From assembly GCA_963757265.1 (NCBI GenBank), contig CAVWRA010000006.1:992001-1056000 (forward strand): a stretch of 64,000 nt of DNA, read 5' to 3'. The notes below the pieces were generated by a model, which saw only the letters and a program-made list of their open reading frames with translations, had not been told where the DNA came from and ran no database searches. Source of the stretch: CAIVVT01 sp963757265. GTDB lineage: Bacteria > Acidobacteriota > Terriglobia > Bryobacterales > Bryobacteraceae. The position numbers and the translations under genes were made by a program. Below, piece by piece: positions 28,069 through 36,681 of the stretch (position 1 is its first letter; every line of letters starts with the position of its first letter).

Positions 28069-29727
28069 TCAGAAGAACACCAGGTTCAGCAGCAGACAGG
28101 CCACGCCGGCGAAAGCGGCAAGGACCGGTGGGCGCTTCCACCACACCGCCTTTTCCACCTCCACCCTGGTCACGCCGTAGACCAGCCCAGCCAGTTCTGC
28201 CACGGGCCGCGGCGTGGTGCAGTAGCTGACCACGACAGTGACCAGAAGGCAGGTGGTGAAGGCGAAGATGGCCACCCAGAAATTCTGCGCCATCGAAGAG
28301 GGGAACTCGTACACGGCGCCCAAGAAACCGCCCTTGCCCTCGGCCACCGTCAGTCCGTAGGTGCACGCCGCCGCCGTAGTCCCGGAGATCAGCCCGGCGA
28401 AAGCGCCGTGGCCGGTGGAGCGCTTCCAGAACATGCCCAGCAGGAAGGTGGCGAAAAGCGGGGCGTTCACGAAGCTGAAGATGAGTTGCAGGAAGTCCAT
28501 CAGGTTGTTGAACTGGGTCGCCAGAAAGGCGGCGCCGATGGAGAGCGTAACGCCGCAGATGGTGGCCATGCGGCCGACCCACAGGTAGTGCGCATCGGGA
28601 GCGTGCTTGCGGATGTAGCTCTGATAGATGTCGTAGGTCCAAACGGTATTGAAGGCCGTCACGTTGCCGGCCATGCCCGACATAAACGACGCGATGAGGG
28701 CGGTGAGGCCGACGCCGAGCATGCCGGGCGAGTAAAACTGGCTCATCAGACTGAACAGAACCTTGTCGTAGTCGCGCGTGATGCCGTCCGGCTTCAATGG
28801 GATGGCGTAGCCGAGATGCATCTGGGCCAGCGCCATGGCCGCGATGCCCGGCACAATGACGACGAACGGGATCAGCATCTTGGGGAAAGCGCCGACCACC
28901 GGCGTGTTGCGCGCGTCGGTCATGTTCCGGGCGGCCATGGCGCGCTGCACGACCAGGTAATTAGTGCACCAGTAGCCGAAACTGAGCACGAAGCCGAGAC
29001 CCATGAACAGGCCGAAGATCTCGACCCCCATGGGATTGTCCTTGGCATGCGCCATGTGACGCCAGCTCTGGGTCATGACGGGGCCCAGCGTCTTACTGAT
29101 GCCACCCCAGCCGCCAGCCTTGCGCACAGCCAGAATCGTCAGCGGCGAGAAGCCCGCCACGATCAGGAAAAACTGCAGCACCTCGTTATAAATCGCGCTG
29201 CTCAGCCCGCCCAGGTAGGTATAGGCGAGCACAATCGCCGCCGACGCGATGACGGAAATCGTGAAGCTCCAGCCGAAGATGCCCTGCAGCAGAATGCCCA
29301 GCGCGTACATCGAAATGCCCGAGCTGAGGATGGTCATCACGGCGAAGGTGATGGCATTGAAGCCGCGCGTCTTTTCGTCGAACCGCAGCTTCAGGTATTC
29401 GGGCACCGAGCGGGCCTTACTGCCGTAATAAAAGGGCATCATGAAGACGCCGACAAAGATCATCGCCGGAATCGCTCCCACCCAGTAGAAGTGGGACGTC
29501 ATCATGCCGTATTTGGCGCCGGAGCCGCACATGCCGATCATTTCCAGGGCGCCCATGTTGGCGGCCAGAAATGCCAGGCTGGTGATCCACAGCGGCAGCG
29601 AGTGGCCCGAGGTGAGGAAGTCCGAACTCGAGCTGACGCTCTTGCGCAGGAACCATCCAATGCCCAGGACAAAGAGAAAGTAAATCAGCAGAATCGAGTA
29701 GTCGAGTGGTGTGAGAGAAAGCGTCAT
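28069..29727 (-). CDS. Sodium/solute symporter (SSS family), probable galactose/sugar transporter
   Basis: 552 aa with ~14 membrane helices in the LeuT/vSGLT-like SSS arrangement. Family features include SLAFLAANMGALEMIGMCG near the N terminus, LGGLSSAIYNEVLQFFLIVAG, and GLTALIASFMSGMAGNVTAFNTVWTYDIYQ, the last holding the conserved Na2-site Ser region. It is operonic with galK, so galactose is the most likely substrate, but related sugars cannot be excluded. Sodium coupling is inferred from the family. Confidence 0.92.
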   Translation of the reverse strand: MTLSLTPLDYSILLIYFLFVLGIGWFLRKSVSSSSDFLTSGHSLPLWITSLAFLAANMGALEMIGMCGSGAKYGMMTSHFYWVGAIPAMIFVGVFMMPFYYGSKARSVPEYLKLRFDEKTRGFNAITFAVMTILSSGISMYALGILLQGIFGWSFTISVIASAAIVLAYTYLGGLSSAIYNEVLQFFLIVAGFSPLTILAVRKAGGWGGISKTLGPVMTQSWRHMAHAKDNPMGVEIFGLFMGLGFVLSFGYWCTNYLVVQRAMAARNMTDARNTPVVGAFPKMLIPFVVIVPGIAAMALAQMHLGYAIPLKPDGITRDYDKVLFSLMSQFYSPGMLGVGLTALIASFMSGMAGNVTAFNTVWTYDIYQSYIRKHAPDAHYLWVGRMATICGVTLSIGAAFLATQFNNLMDFLQLIFSFVNAPLFATFLLGMFWKRSTGHGAFAGLISGTTAAACTYGLTVAEGKGGFLGAVYEFPSSMAQNFWVAIFAFTTCLLVTVVVSYCTTPRPVAELAGLVYGVTRVEVEKAVWWKRPPVLAAFAGVACLLLNLVFF

Positions 29728-29931
29728 AGGCCGCCGCCGGGGAACCCTGTATCCTATCGCGAAATGGCCGCATAGCGGTATACGGGCAGTGTAAAGGCCG
29801 GCCGCAGGTCAGAGGCGCGGTGGAGCTTGGGCGGCAGCGGCCGGGGAGGGGATCAGGTTGGCATCGGCCCCCGCGCAGGCCCGCTGTTGTCTTTCAAAGG
29901 GTCTTTTTCGGGATCGCGCGCCTCACGAGCA

Positions 29932-30224
29932 CTACAGCGCGGTCAATTCGGCCAGGCGCGGGACGTCCAGGTTGCGTTGACGCTTGCGCGCCTGCGCGAG
30001 GTCATAGGCGGCCTGCGTTCGCAGCCACATGTCCGCGCCGCCGCCGAACGCCTTTTCGAAGCGCAGTGCCATCTCCGGGCTGACGGCGCTCCGGGCCTGG
30101 AGCACGTTGTAAAGCTGCCGGGCGTGACTCTCATCGCCTTCGCGGCGGCGGCCACGCGGAGCCCCAGTTCTTCACGATTGGCCTTGGACAGCGCGCCGGG
30201 GTGAACGGGGCTCTTCATCGGCAT
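29932..30224 (-). pseudogene. HigA-type antitoxin gene with a frameshift
   Basis: The start MPMKSPVHPGALSK through EELGLRVAAAAKAMRVT matches HigA-family XRE antitoxins. From about 30125 the family sequence continues in another frame: RQLYNVLQARSAVSPEMALR, then EKAFGGGADMWLRTQAAYDL, ending DVPRLAELTAL with a TAG at 29934-29932. A one-base loss around CACGCCCGG restores a single frame. Either a true frameshift or an assembly error. No HigB toxin gene is adjacent; hicBA follows upstream by 26 bp. Confidence 0.75.
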
Positions 30225-30250
30225 GAGTTTGCTTCCCCTCTTGAAAGACC

Positions 30251-30688
30251 CTACGCCGCGTCCTCGAAGCTGACCACGATTCTCTTGCCTAATACTGCCA
30301 AAGCGTTCTGAATCTTCTCCGGCTTCGTGGTGTGCCTGGGGTCCAGCATGCGCCGCACCACTGTTTCGCTGACGCCGATGCGTTTGGCCACATCGGTATT
30401 GTTCAGACCAGCCTCCCGCATGGTCAGATACAGGGCCAGTTTGGGCGCCAGATAGAGCGGGACGGTGATCGCGTGTTGGCCGCGTTTGAACTTGGAAGGA
30501 CGAGGGATTGCGTCGCCCCGCGCGATGCGGCCCGCGAGCGCCTCAGCCAGGCAATCCGCGGCCTGTGCCTCGGTGTCGCCGAGATCGCTTCCCCCGGTGA
30601 GTGCCTCCGGCAGGTCCGGGAATCGCACATGAAATCCCCTGCCATCCTTTTCAGGCAGAAAGCTGGCCGGATACGTTGCTTTGAACAC
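30251..30688 (-). CDS. hicB: HicB-like antitoxin with HTH domain
   Basis: 145 aa. N-terminal HicB fold (FKATYPASFLPEKDGRGFHVRFPDLPEALTGG, a degenerate RNase H-like domain) with DTEAQAADCLAEAL, then a C-terminal helix-turn-helix TDVAKRIGVSETVVRRMLD for autoregulation of the operon. GTG start at 30688 shares one base with the hicA stop (TAGTG), so the antitoxin is translationally coupled to the toxin upstream. Intact, unlike the neighbouring higA-like gene. Confidence 0.88.
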   Translation of the reverse strand: MFKATYPASFLPEKDGRGFHVRFPDLPEALTGGSDLGDTEAQAADCLAEALAGRIARGDAIPRPSKFKRGQHAITVPLYLAPKLALYLTMREAGLNNTDVAKRIGVSETVVRRMLDPRHTTKPEKIQNALAVLGKRIVVSFEDAA

Positions 30689-30900
30689 TACAGATCCTCC
30701 TTGCTAATGCCCAGTTGTTTCAACATGTCGGCGAGCAGCCCGGGCCCCAATTCTTTCTTAAGATCCTTCACCACGGTAAGACGGCTGCCCAAGTACAGTG
30801 TGCCGTGACTCCCCGAACCCCGTTCAGCGACCCAGCGGCACTCGAGTTGTTTCCGTTTGGCGGCGGCCTTCACCTTGCGCAGGAATTCGCTGCCCTTCAC
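30688..30900 (-). CDS. hicA: HicA-like toxin (putative mRNA interferase)
   Basis: 70 aa from the GTG at 30900 (VKGSEFLRKVKAAAKRKQLE), a start typical of the family; a GTG at 30918 would add MFDNAG. The dsRBD-like HicA fold has GSGSHGTLYLG with the catalytic His, followed by KDLKKELGPGLLADMLKQLGI. HicA toxins cleave mRNA and are held by HicB; the toxin-first order here is the classical hicAB layout. The second gene starts within its stop codon. Confidence 0.88.
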   Translation of the reverse strand: MKGSEFLRKVKAAAKRKQLECRWVAERGSGSHGTLYLGSRLTVVKDLKKELGPGLLADMLKQLGISKEDL

Positions 30901-31022
30901 ACCCGCATTGTCGAACACTTCTGTTCGATGCGCAACGGCGAGGGCCTAAGCGGCCGCGGCCGCAGAGGATCGCTGCCAAGGAGCACAGCATGCTATTCCG
31001 CGCTATGGGTCCGCCGGCCGCG

Positions 31023-32078
31023 TTACAGCGTGCGCGTCACTTTGCTGAGCCCGCGCGGGCGGTCGGGGTCGAAGCCTTTGACGCCGGCCAGCGCCGCGGC
31101 GAACAGTTGCGCCGGGATGATGTAGGGGATGGGCGTGAAGACGTCCACGGGCAGCGGGCCGGAGTGGGCCAGGCGGGCCGGAACGATCAGCGCCATTGGC
31201 GTCCGCGCCTCGGCGTTGGAACGGTCGGTGATGGCCACGCGCTCGGCCTTCAGGCCGTCCAGCCGGACCGTCAGCTCCTTCATCGCCGGCCAGGTGACGC
31301 CGGGGGGGCACAGCAGAAACGTCGGGAACGCCGCGCCGACCATGGCGATGGGGCCGTGCAGAATATCGGCCTGCGAAAACCGCTCGGCAACGATGTAGCA
31401 GGTCTCCATCAGCTTCAGCGCCCATTCGAAGGCGTTGGCGTAGTTCAGGCCGCGGCCGATGACCACGGCGTGATCCATGAACCGGAAGCGCTCGGCCCGC
31501 GCCTGGATGGTAGATTCCAGGTGCAGCGCCGCATCGGCCCACCCCGGCAGCCGCAGCAGGTCGTCGGTCTCCAACGGGGCACCGAGCGCCCAGGCCAGCA
31601 GGTATAAGGACAACAACTGGCCGGTGTAGGTTTTCGTGGCGGCGACGCTCTTTTCCCGGCCGGCGCGGACCAGAATCACGTGGTCGGTAATTCGGGCCAT
31701 CGAACTGGCGCTCTCGTTGGTGATCCCGATCGTGAAGGCGCCACGCCGGCGCGCCTGCTCCAGCAGGGCGTTGGTGTCGGTGGATTCCCCGGACTGGGAA
31801 ATCGCGACCACCAGCGCATCGTCCAGCTTCAGCTCGCGCTCGTATAGCGTGCAGACCGACAGCGCGGCCAGCGAAACGGGGATGCCCGTGGTGATCTCGA
31901 TGAGGTACCGGCCGAACTGCGCGGCGTTGTCCGAAGTGCCGCGCGCGGCCAGCACCACCAGGCGCGGCGGCTTGACCTGAAAACGCTTCCGCAGGCTTTC
32001 AAAACCCGGCAATTCGCCGCGCAGGGTCCGATCCAGCGCATCCGGCTGCTGCCGGATCTCTTCCAGCATTTTCGACAT
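31023..32078 (-). CDS. SIS-domain sugar-phosphate isomerase/deaminase (NagB-II/GlmS C-domain-like)
   Basis: 351 aa with two SIS domains. The first has LAARGTSDNAAQFGRYLIE and VVAISQSGESTDTN (phosphosugar-binding Ser/Thr loops); the second has VIGRGLNYANAFEWALKLMETC with ERFSQADILHGPIAMV. The glutaminase domain of GlmS is absent, so it is likely a stand-alone glucosamine-6-phosphate deaminase (NagB-II) or a related ketosamine deaglycase; the ending DPDRPRGLSKVTRTL is typical. No other amino-sugar gene is adjacent. Confidence 0.88.
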   Translation of the reverse strand: MSKMLEEIRQQPDALDRTLRGELPGFESLRKRFQVKPPRLVVLAARGTSDNAAQFGRYLIEITTGIPVSLAALSVCTLYERELKLDDALVVAISQSGESTDTNALLEQARRRGAFTIGITNESASSMARITDHVILVRAGREKSVAATKTYTGQLLSLYLLAWALGAPLETDDLLRLPGWADAALHLESTIQARAERFRFMDHAVVIGRGLNYANAFEWALKLMETCYIVAERFSQADILHGPIAMVGAAFPTFLLCPPGVTWPAMKELTVRLDGLKAERVAITDRSNAEARTPMALIVPARLAHSGPLPVDVFTPIPYIIPAQLFAAALAGVKGFDPDRPRGLSKVTRTL

Positions 32079-32100
32079 GGAGAAGACGAGTCCTAAGCCT

Positions 32101-33732
32101 TCATGGTAAGCCCGGCGCCGCGATTGCGGCCCGGTCCCAGAAGTCGAGCGGGAGCGCGCGCACCTCGGTGCCGCTCCACACGGGCCACGCGGGGCTCTCG
32201 TCCGGCGGCAGGCTCAGCAGCTTGGGACTGACGATCAGCAGAACGTCGCTGGTGATTTGGCTGCGGGTTTCGGAGCGCAGCCATGGGATCCAGCTCAGCA
32301 GCGGCCAGCCGCTGGTGGACGTCGAGTCGTTGCGTTGGACGAGGCCGGCGATCACCGCCGACTGGCCGAACTGCATGCGGATGGGCATCGTGAATTTGCG
32401 GCTGGAGATGACCGGCAACCCGTTGGCGGTGTCGCCGGACAACTGCGTGTACTCGGCTTCGAGGTCCAGCGTGACCGAAGCCGAGTCGTGCACGTGCGGG
32501 GTGATCTTCACGACCACGCCCAGATCCTCGAAGGTGATGCTCGGCGCCGGCGTGACGGTGCCGCTGGGAGCGCTCTGCGGCAGTTCGTAGGTTTGCTGGA
32601 TGATGGGGTACTTCTCCCCGACGTGCATCGTGGCCGGCTGGCCGCTGAGGCTGCGCAGCGACATCCGGGTCATGGTTGTCGCCGACGTGGCAGTCAGTGA
32701 CGCCATGATCTGGGCATCCGACAGCCCGACTCCGATGAGGGACTGGCCGCCGCCCAGGGTGCCGTAATTCGTGGTGCCGCTGGGAGGCGAGGCAATGGAG
32801 GTGAACGGCCCGACCTTGGGGCCGAAATCCACAATCGGGAAACTGGTCGGGAGACTCAGCCCGCGGCCCAGGTCCGACTGCCGGTCCACGCTCACCAGGT
32901 CCACGTCGATGTAGACCTCCGCTTGCCCGTTCATCAACTGCCGCGCGATCTCCATCGCCGGGGCCACGCGGCTCAGCCGGTCGCGCAGCACCATCGCCCG
33001 CTGGGTGGAATCGATCGACACTTTCGTCAGACCGAAGATCTGCCGTATGGCATTGGCGACATCCTGCAGATCCTGGGGGCCCATGGTATCGGGAAACGGG
33101 ATGGCGACGGCGACGTTCGGCTCGACCTCCGCGCGCTTGACCGCGGTCTCCTTGGCGAACAGAGCCAGGCGCGCGTTCACGGGCACATAGAACGCGCCGG
33201 TCACCAGTTGCAGAGCGTAAATGGCCTCCGACCAGGTGGCGTTGTCCAGACGCAGCGCGCGAGGCGGCTCGGCCGGGGGGAAGTCCGAGTCGAACACCAC
33301 GCGGATGCCATAGCCGGAGGTGACCTTGGCGATCAGGACGCGTGGATTGTCCCGCAGGTCGAAGCTGCGCCGGATGTTTTCCGGCTGCAGCGCGGGCGGC
33401 GGCTCGAGGTCGCGCCGGTCCTCGGCCGTCACCTCAGGCAGCACCGGCCGTTTCTCCGGCTCGGCCCCCGGTTTCAGGGACTTGAAAGCCTCCAGGGCCT
33501 GCAGCCCCAGGCGTTGATAGGCGGCGGCCAGGGCCTTCAGTGTGGGATCGTTGGGGCGGCGCGCCACGGCCTGCTGGGCGGCCATGTAGGCGCCGGCGTA
33601 ATCGCCCTTCGCCGCCAGCTTGCGCGCCCTGCGCTCCAGCGCGTCGGCGCTCGGCTCACCCGCCGACACCATGGCCTGCCCCGCGATCAGGACGCAGACC
33701 GCGAGCGCGCGCGCGACCCGTTTCCAGCCCAT
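32101..33732 (-). CDS. Secretin family protein (type II/III secretion or pilus-like)
   Basis: 543 aa. Signal peptide (LAVCVLIAGQAMVSA), two TPR-like motifs (~29-80), an STN/N-domain-like module (~125-200, NPRVLIAKVTSGYGIRVV), then the secretin core from ~250 with VYIDVDLVSVDRQ and VVVKITPHVHDSASVTLDLEAE, and QSAVIAGLVQRND near the C-terminus. These are hallmarks of outer-membrane multimeric secretin channels. No gsp or pil gene is adjacent, so the partner apparatus is unknown. Same strand as the SIS gene but with no clear linkage. Confidence 0.88.
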   Translation of the reverse strand: MGWKRVARALAVCVLIAGQAMVSAGEPSADALERRARKLAAKGDYAGAYMAAQQAVARRPNDPTLKALAAAYQRLGLQALEAFKSLKPGAEPEKRPVLPEVTAEDRRDLEPPPALQPENIRRSFDLRDNPRVLIAKVTSGYGIRVVFDSDFPPAEPPRALRLDNATWSEAIYALQLVTGAFYVPVNARLALFAKETAVKRAEVEPNVAVAIPFPDTMGPQDLQDVANAIRQIFGLTKVSIDSTQRAMVLRDRLSRVAPAMEIARQLMNGQAEVYIDVDLVSVDRQSDLGRGLSLPTSFPIVDFGPKVGPFTSIASPPSGTTNYGTLGGGQSLIGVGLSDAQIMASLTATSATTMTRMSLRSLSGQPATMHVGEKYPIIQQTYELPQSAPSGTVTPAPSITFEDLGVVVKITPHVHDSASVTLDLEAEYTQLSGDTANGLPVISSRKFTMPIRMQFGQSAVIAGLVQRNDSTSTSGWPLLSWIPWLRSETRSQITSDVLLIVSPKLLSLPPDESPAWPVWSGTEVRALPLDFWDRAAIAAPGLP

Positions 33733-33962
33733 TTAAACTCAAGACGCTCCCGGGGCGCACAACGTGGAGCCGGAACCGGCCCGGGCGACCGTCACGGGGT
33801 CCGGACCTTGAGCCACCACCTGTCTGTGGGTGCAAAACGCCAAACTGCGGATGCGAATCGGTGCGCCGGCCAAGCCTGAGCCTCAGCCGCCCGTATCCAT
33901 ATCAGATAACCGGACCTTATCGTTGTATTAGAATGGTCTTGGCTGAAAGGAGCCAGCATTTC

Positions 33963-34871
33963 GTGCAGGATCGCGCACTCATATTAAGAACCGCTCTGGA
34001 GCGCCGTCAGGCCCTGGTGGTGCCGGGGTGTCATGACGCGCTGAGCGCCAAGGTGATCGAATCGGCGGGCTTCGAAGCCATCCAGGTGAGCGGCTTCGGC
34101 CTGGCCGGCAGCCTGCTCGGGAAGCCCGACGTTGGCCTGGTGGACATGAAGGATGTGCTGGACCTTACGGCCAACATCATTCGCGCCGTCGGCATCCCGG
34201 TGATGGCGGACATCGACACCGGCGGCGGCAACGCCCTCAATGCCGCCGCCGTCACTGAGCGCCTGATCGCCATGGGCGCGGCCGGCGTCAACATTGAGGA
34301 CCAGATATTCCCCAAGCGCTGCGGCCACATGGAAGGCAAGCAGGTCATCCCGGCCGAAGAAATGGCCGGCAAGGTCCGCGCCATGGCCGACACGCGCCGC
34401 CGTCTGGGGTCGCAGCTGGTCATCAATGCCCGCACCGACTCCTACGCCGTGCACGGCCTCGACGAGGCCATCCGCCGCGCCAACCTGTATCTGGAAGCCG
34501 GCGCCGACATGGCCTTCCTCGACGGCATCGGCACCCGCGCCGACATCGAGCGCGCCGTGCGCGAAATCCGCGGCCTGCTGTCGGTCAACCTGATGGATGC
34601 CGTGACGGGCGTGAAGACCGAGCTGATTCCGATCCCCGAACTGGCGCGCCTGGGCGTGGCCCGCGTCAGCATCCCCGTGGCCTCGATCATGGTGGCTCAC
34701 AAGGCGCTCGTGGATTTCTTCACCGACCTGCGCCGCTCGCCGACCGGCATCCTCGCTGGCGAGACGCAGCGCCTGTCCTCTTTCAAGGAATACACGGCCT
34801 TCGTCGGCCTGCCGGAGTACCGCCAGCTGGAGAACCAATACCTGCCCGGCAAGGCTGAAGTGCTGGTCTAG
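33963..34871 (+). CDS. Isocitrate lyase/PEP mutase superfamily lyase
   Basis: 302 aa TIM barrel. LRTALERRQALVVPGCHDALSAKV, QVSGFGLAGSLLG, VMADIDTGGGN (metal ligand Asp) and NIEDQIFPKRCGHMEGK (flexible catalytic loop with Cys) place it with methylisocitrate lyase, dimethylmalate lyase and oxaloacetate decarboxylase. GTG start at 33963 has AAAGGAG 10 nt upstream. First gene of a tight four-gene cluster (spacings 8, -19 and 12 bp) with a LeuC/LeuD-type dehydratase and an isocitrate/isopropylmalate-type dehydrogenase. Substrate not assigned. Confidence 0.9.
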   Translation: MQDRALILRTALERRQALVVPGCHDALSAKVIESAGFEAIQVSGFGLAGSLLGKPDVGLVDMKDVLDLTANIIRAVGIPVMADIDTGGGNALNAAAVTERLIAMGAAGVNIEDQIFPKRCGHMEGKQVIPAEEMAGKVRAMADTRRRLGSQLVINARTDSYAVHGLDEAIRRANLYLEAGADMAFLDGIGTRADIERAVREIRGLLSVNLMDAVTGVKTELIPIPELARLGVARVSIPVASIMVAHKALVDFFTDLRRSPTGILAGETQRLSSFKEYTAFVGLPEYRQLENQYLPGKAEVLV

Positions 34872-34879
34872 GAGCCGCC

Positions 34880-36175
34880 ATGGGAATGACACTCGCGGAA
34901 AAGATCCTGGCCCGCGCCTCGGGGCGCGAGGCGCTCACGCCGGATGAAATCGTCGTCGCCCGGGTCGACCTGGCCATGTCCCACGAGAACGCCGACCTGG
35001 TGCGCAAGAGCTTCGCCGAGATCGGCGTGCCCAAGGTATGGGACGCGGGCAAAATCGTCATCATCTTCGACCACCGCGTGCCGGCCGAATCGGAGAAGAC
35101 CGCCACCACGCACAAGGCCGTGCGCGAATTCGTCCGCGCCCAGGCAATCGCCAATTTCTACGACGTCGGCCGCGGCGGCATCTGCCACCAGGTGCTGGCC
35201 GAGCACGGCCACGTCCTGCCCGGCATGGTGGTGGTGGGCACCGATTCCCACACCACCACGCACGGCGCCTTCGGGGCCTTCGCCACCGGCATCGGCGCCA
35301 CCGAAATGGCCGGCGTGTGGACCGAGGGCAGCCTGTGGTTCAAAGTCCCGTCCACATTGCGCATCCTGGTGGACGGCGAGTTCCGCCCCTGGATCTCGGC
35401 CAAGGACCTGATCCTGCATATCATCGGAAAACTCGGCGCCGACGGGGCCGATTATCGCGCCGTGGAGTTCGACGGCCCGGCCGTCCGCAATCTCAGCGTC
35501 GCCTCGCGCATGGTGCTGGCCAACCTCTCCATGGAGATGGGCGCGAAAGTCGCTTTCACGCCGGTGGACGAGCGGCTGCTCGAGTACCTGCGCCCGCGCG
35601 CCGCGCGCCCCATCGAGGCCATCGCGCCCGACTCCGACGCGGTCTACGAACGCGTTCTGCACATCGATCTGGAACGCGATGTGCCGGAACCGCAGATCGC
35701 CTGCCCGCACGGCGTCGACAACGTTCATCCGCTTTCGGCGCTGGGCGACGTGCCCGTGGAGCAGGCCGTGCTGGGCAGTTGCACCAACGGCCGGCTGGAG
35801 GATCTGGAGATCGCGGCGCGCATCGTCCGCGGCCGCCAGGTGCATCCGCGCACGCGCCTCATCGTGATCCCGGCCTCGCAGCAGATCTACCTCGAGGCCT
35901 TGCGCCTGGGCTACCTGGAGACTCTGATCCTGGCCGGTGCCATGGTGAATCCTCCCGGCTGCGGGCCTTGCGTGGGCGTCCACCAGGGCATCATCGCCGC
36001 CGGCGAGAGCTGCGTCTCTTCCACCAATCGCAACTTCCTCGGCCGCATGGGCAGCAAGGATTCCAAGGTGTATCTGGCCAGCCCCGCCGTCGTCGCCGCC
36101 TCGGCCATCGCCGGTCGGCTCGCGCATCCCGAAACGATCCTGAAGGAGGCTCCCGCATGTCTGGCGATGGCTTGA
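34880..36175 (+). CDS. LeuC-type aconitase-superfamily dehydratase, large subunit
   Basis: 431 aa, the length of the short LeuC2/homoaconitase/DmdA clade. HGHVLPGMVVVGTDSHTTTHGAFGAF and the three [4Fe-4S] ligands VLGSCTNGR and NPPGCGPCVG are present. It acts with the small subunit that follows (overlap 19 bp). Possible reactions: isopropylmalate, citramalate, homocitrate or 2,3-dimethylmalate dehydration/hydration. The lyase gene before it makes a 2,3-dimethylmalate-type route (as in nicotinate fermentation) a real alternative to leucine synthesis, but this is inference. Confidence 0.92.
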   Translation: MGMTLAEKILARASGREALTPDEIVVARVDLAMSHENADLVRKSFAEIGVPKVWDAGKIVIIFDHRVPAESEKTATTHKAVREFVRAQAIANFYDVGRGGICHQVLAEHGHVLPGMVVVGTDSHTTTHGAFGAFATGIGATEMAGVWTEGSLWFKVPSTLRILVDGEFRPWISAKDLILHIIGKLGADGADYRAVEFDGPAVRNLSVASRMVLANLSMEMGAKVAFTPVDERLLEYLRPRAARPIEAIAPDSDAVYERVLHIDLERDVPEPQIACPHGVDNVHPLSALGDVPVEQAVLGSCTNGRLEDLEIAARIVRGRQVHPRTRLIVIPASQQIYLEALRLGYLETLILAGAMVNPPGCGPCVGVHQGIIAAGESCVSSTNRNFLGRMGSKDSKVYLASPAVVAASAIAGRLAHPETILKEAPACLAMA

Positions 36176-36669
36176 TTCTGCGTGGCCGTATTGCCGCCAA
36201 ACTGGGCGAGAATATCGACACCGACATCATCTACCCCGGCCGCTACCTCAACGTCACCGACCGCGAGAAGACCGTCGAGCATCTGTTCGAACTCGCTTAC
36301 CCCGAGTTGCGCGCCGCCCTGCGCCCCGGCGACATCATTGTCGCCGCCAGGAACTTCGGCTGCGGCTCCAGCCGCGAGCAGGCCGCCGCCGCGCTGAAAT
36401 ACGCCGGTGTAGGCGCGGTCATCGCCCCCTCCTTCGCGCGCATCTTCTATCGCAATTCGATCAATCTGGGTCTGCCCGCCATCGTCTCGGCCGAAGCGCC
36501 GGCGGTGTTGGAGGCGGGGGACGAAATCGAGATCGACCTGGCCCGCGGCAGCATCCGCAAGCTGCCCGCCGGGCCCGTGGTGCCCGCCGCCGCGCTCGAT
36601 CCGCGCGCGATTGAACTGCTGAACGCCGGCGGCCTGATCCCGTATCTCAAGAAGAAGCACGCCGCCTGA
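36157..36669 (+). CDS. LeuD-type aconitase-superfamily dehydratase, small subunit
   Basis: 170 aa. GENIDTDIIYPGRYLNVTD (swivelling domain start), IIVAARNFGCGSSREQA (substrate loop) and FARIFYRNSINLGLPAI match LeuD/homoaconitase small subunits. ATG at 36157 with AAGGAGG 7 nt upstream, inside the end of the large-subunit gene, giving an overlap of 19 bp and implying coupled synthesis. The product pairs with the large subunit to complete the active site. Confidence 0.93.
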   Translation: MSGDGLILRGRIAAKLGENIDTDIIYPGRYLNVTDREKTVEHLFELAYPELRAALRPGDIIVAARNFGCGSSREQAAAALKYAGVGAVIAPSFARIFYRNSINLGLPAIVSAEAPAVLEAGDEIEIDLARGSIRKLPAGPVVPAAALDPRAIELLNAGGLIPYLKKKHAA

Positions 36670-36681
36670 TCGGGAGCGCCC

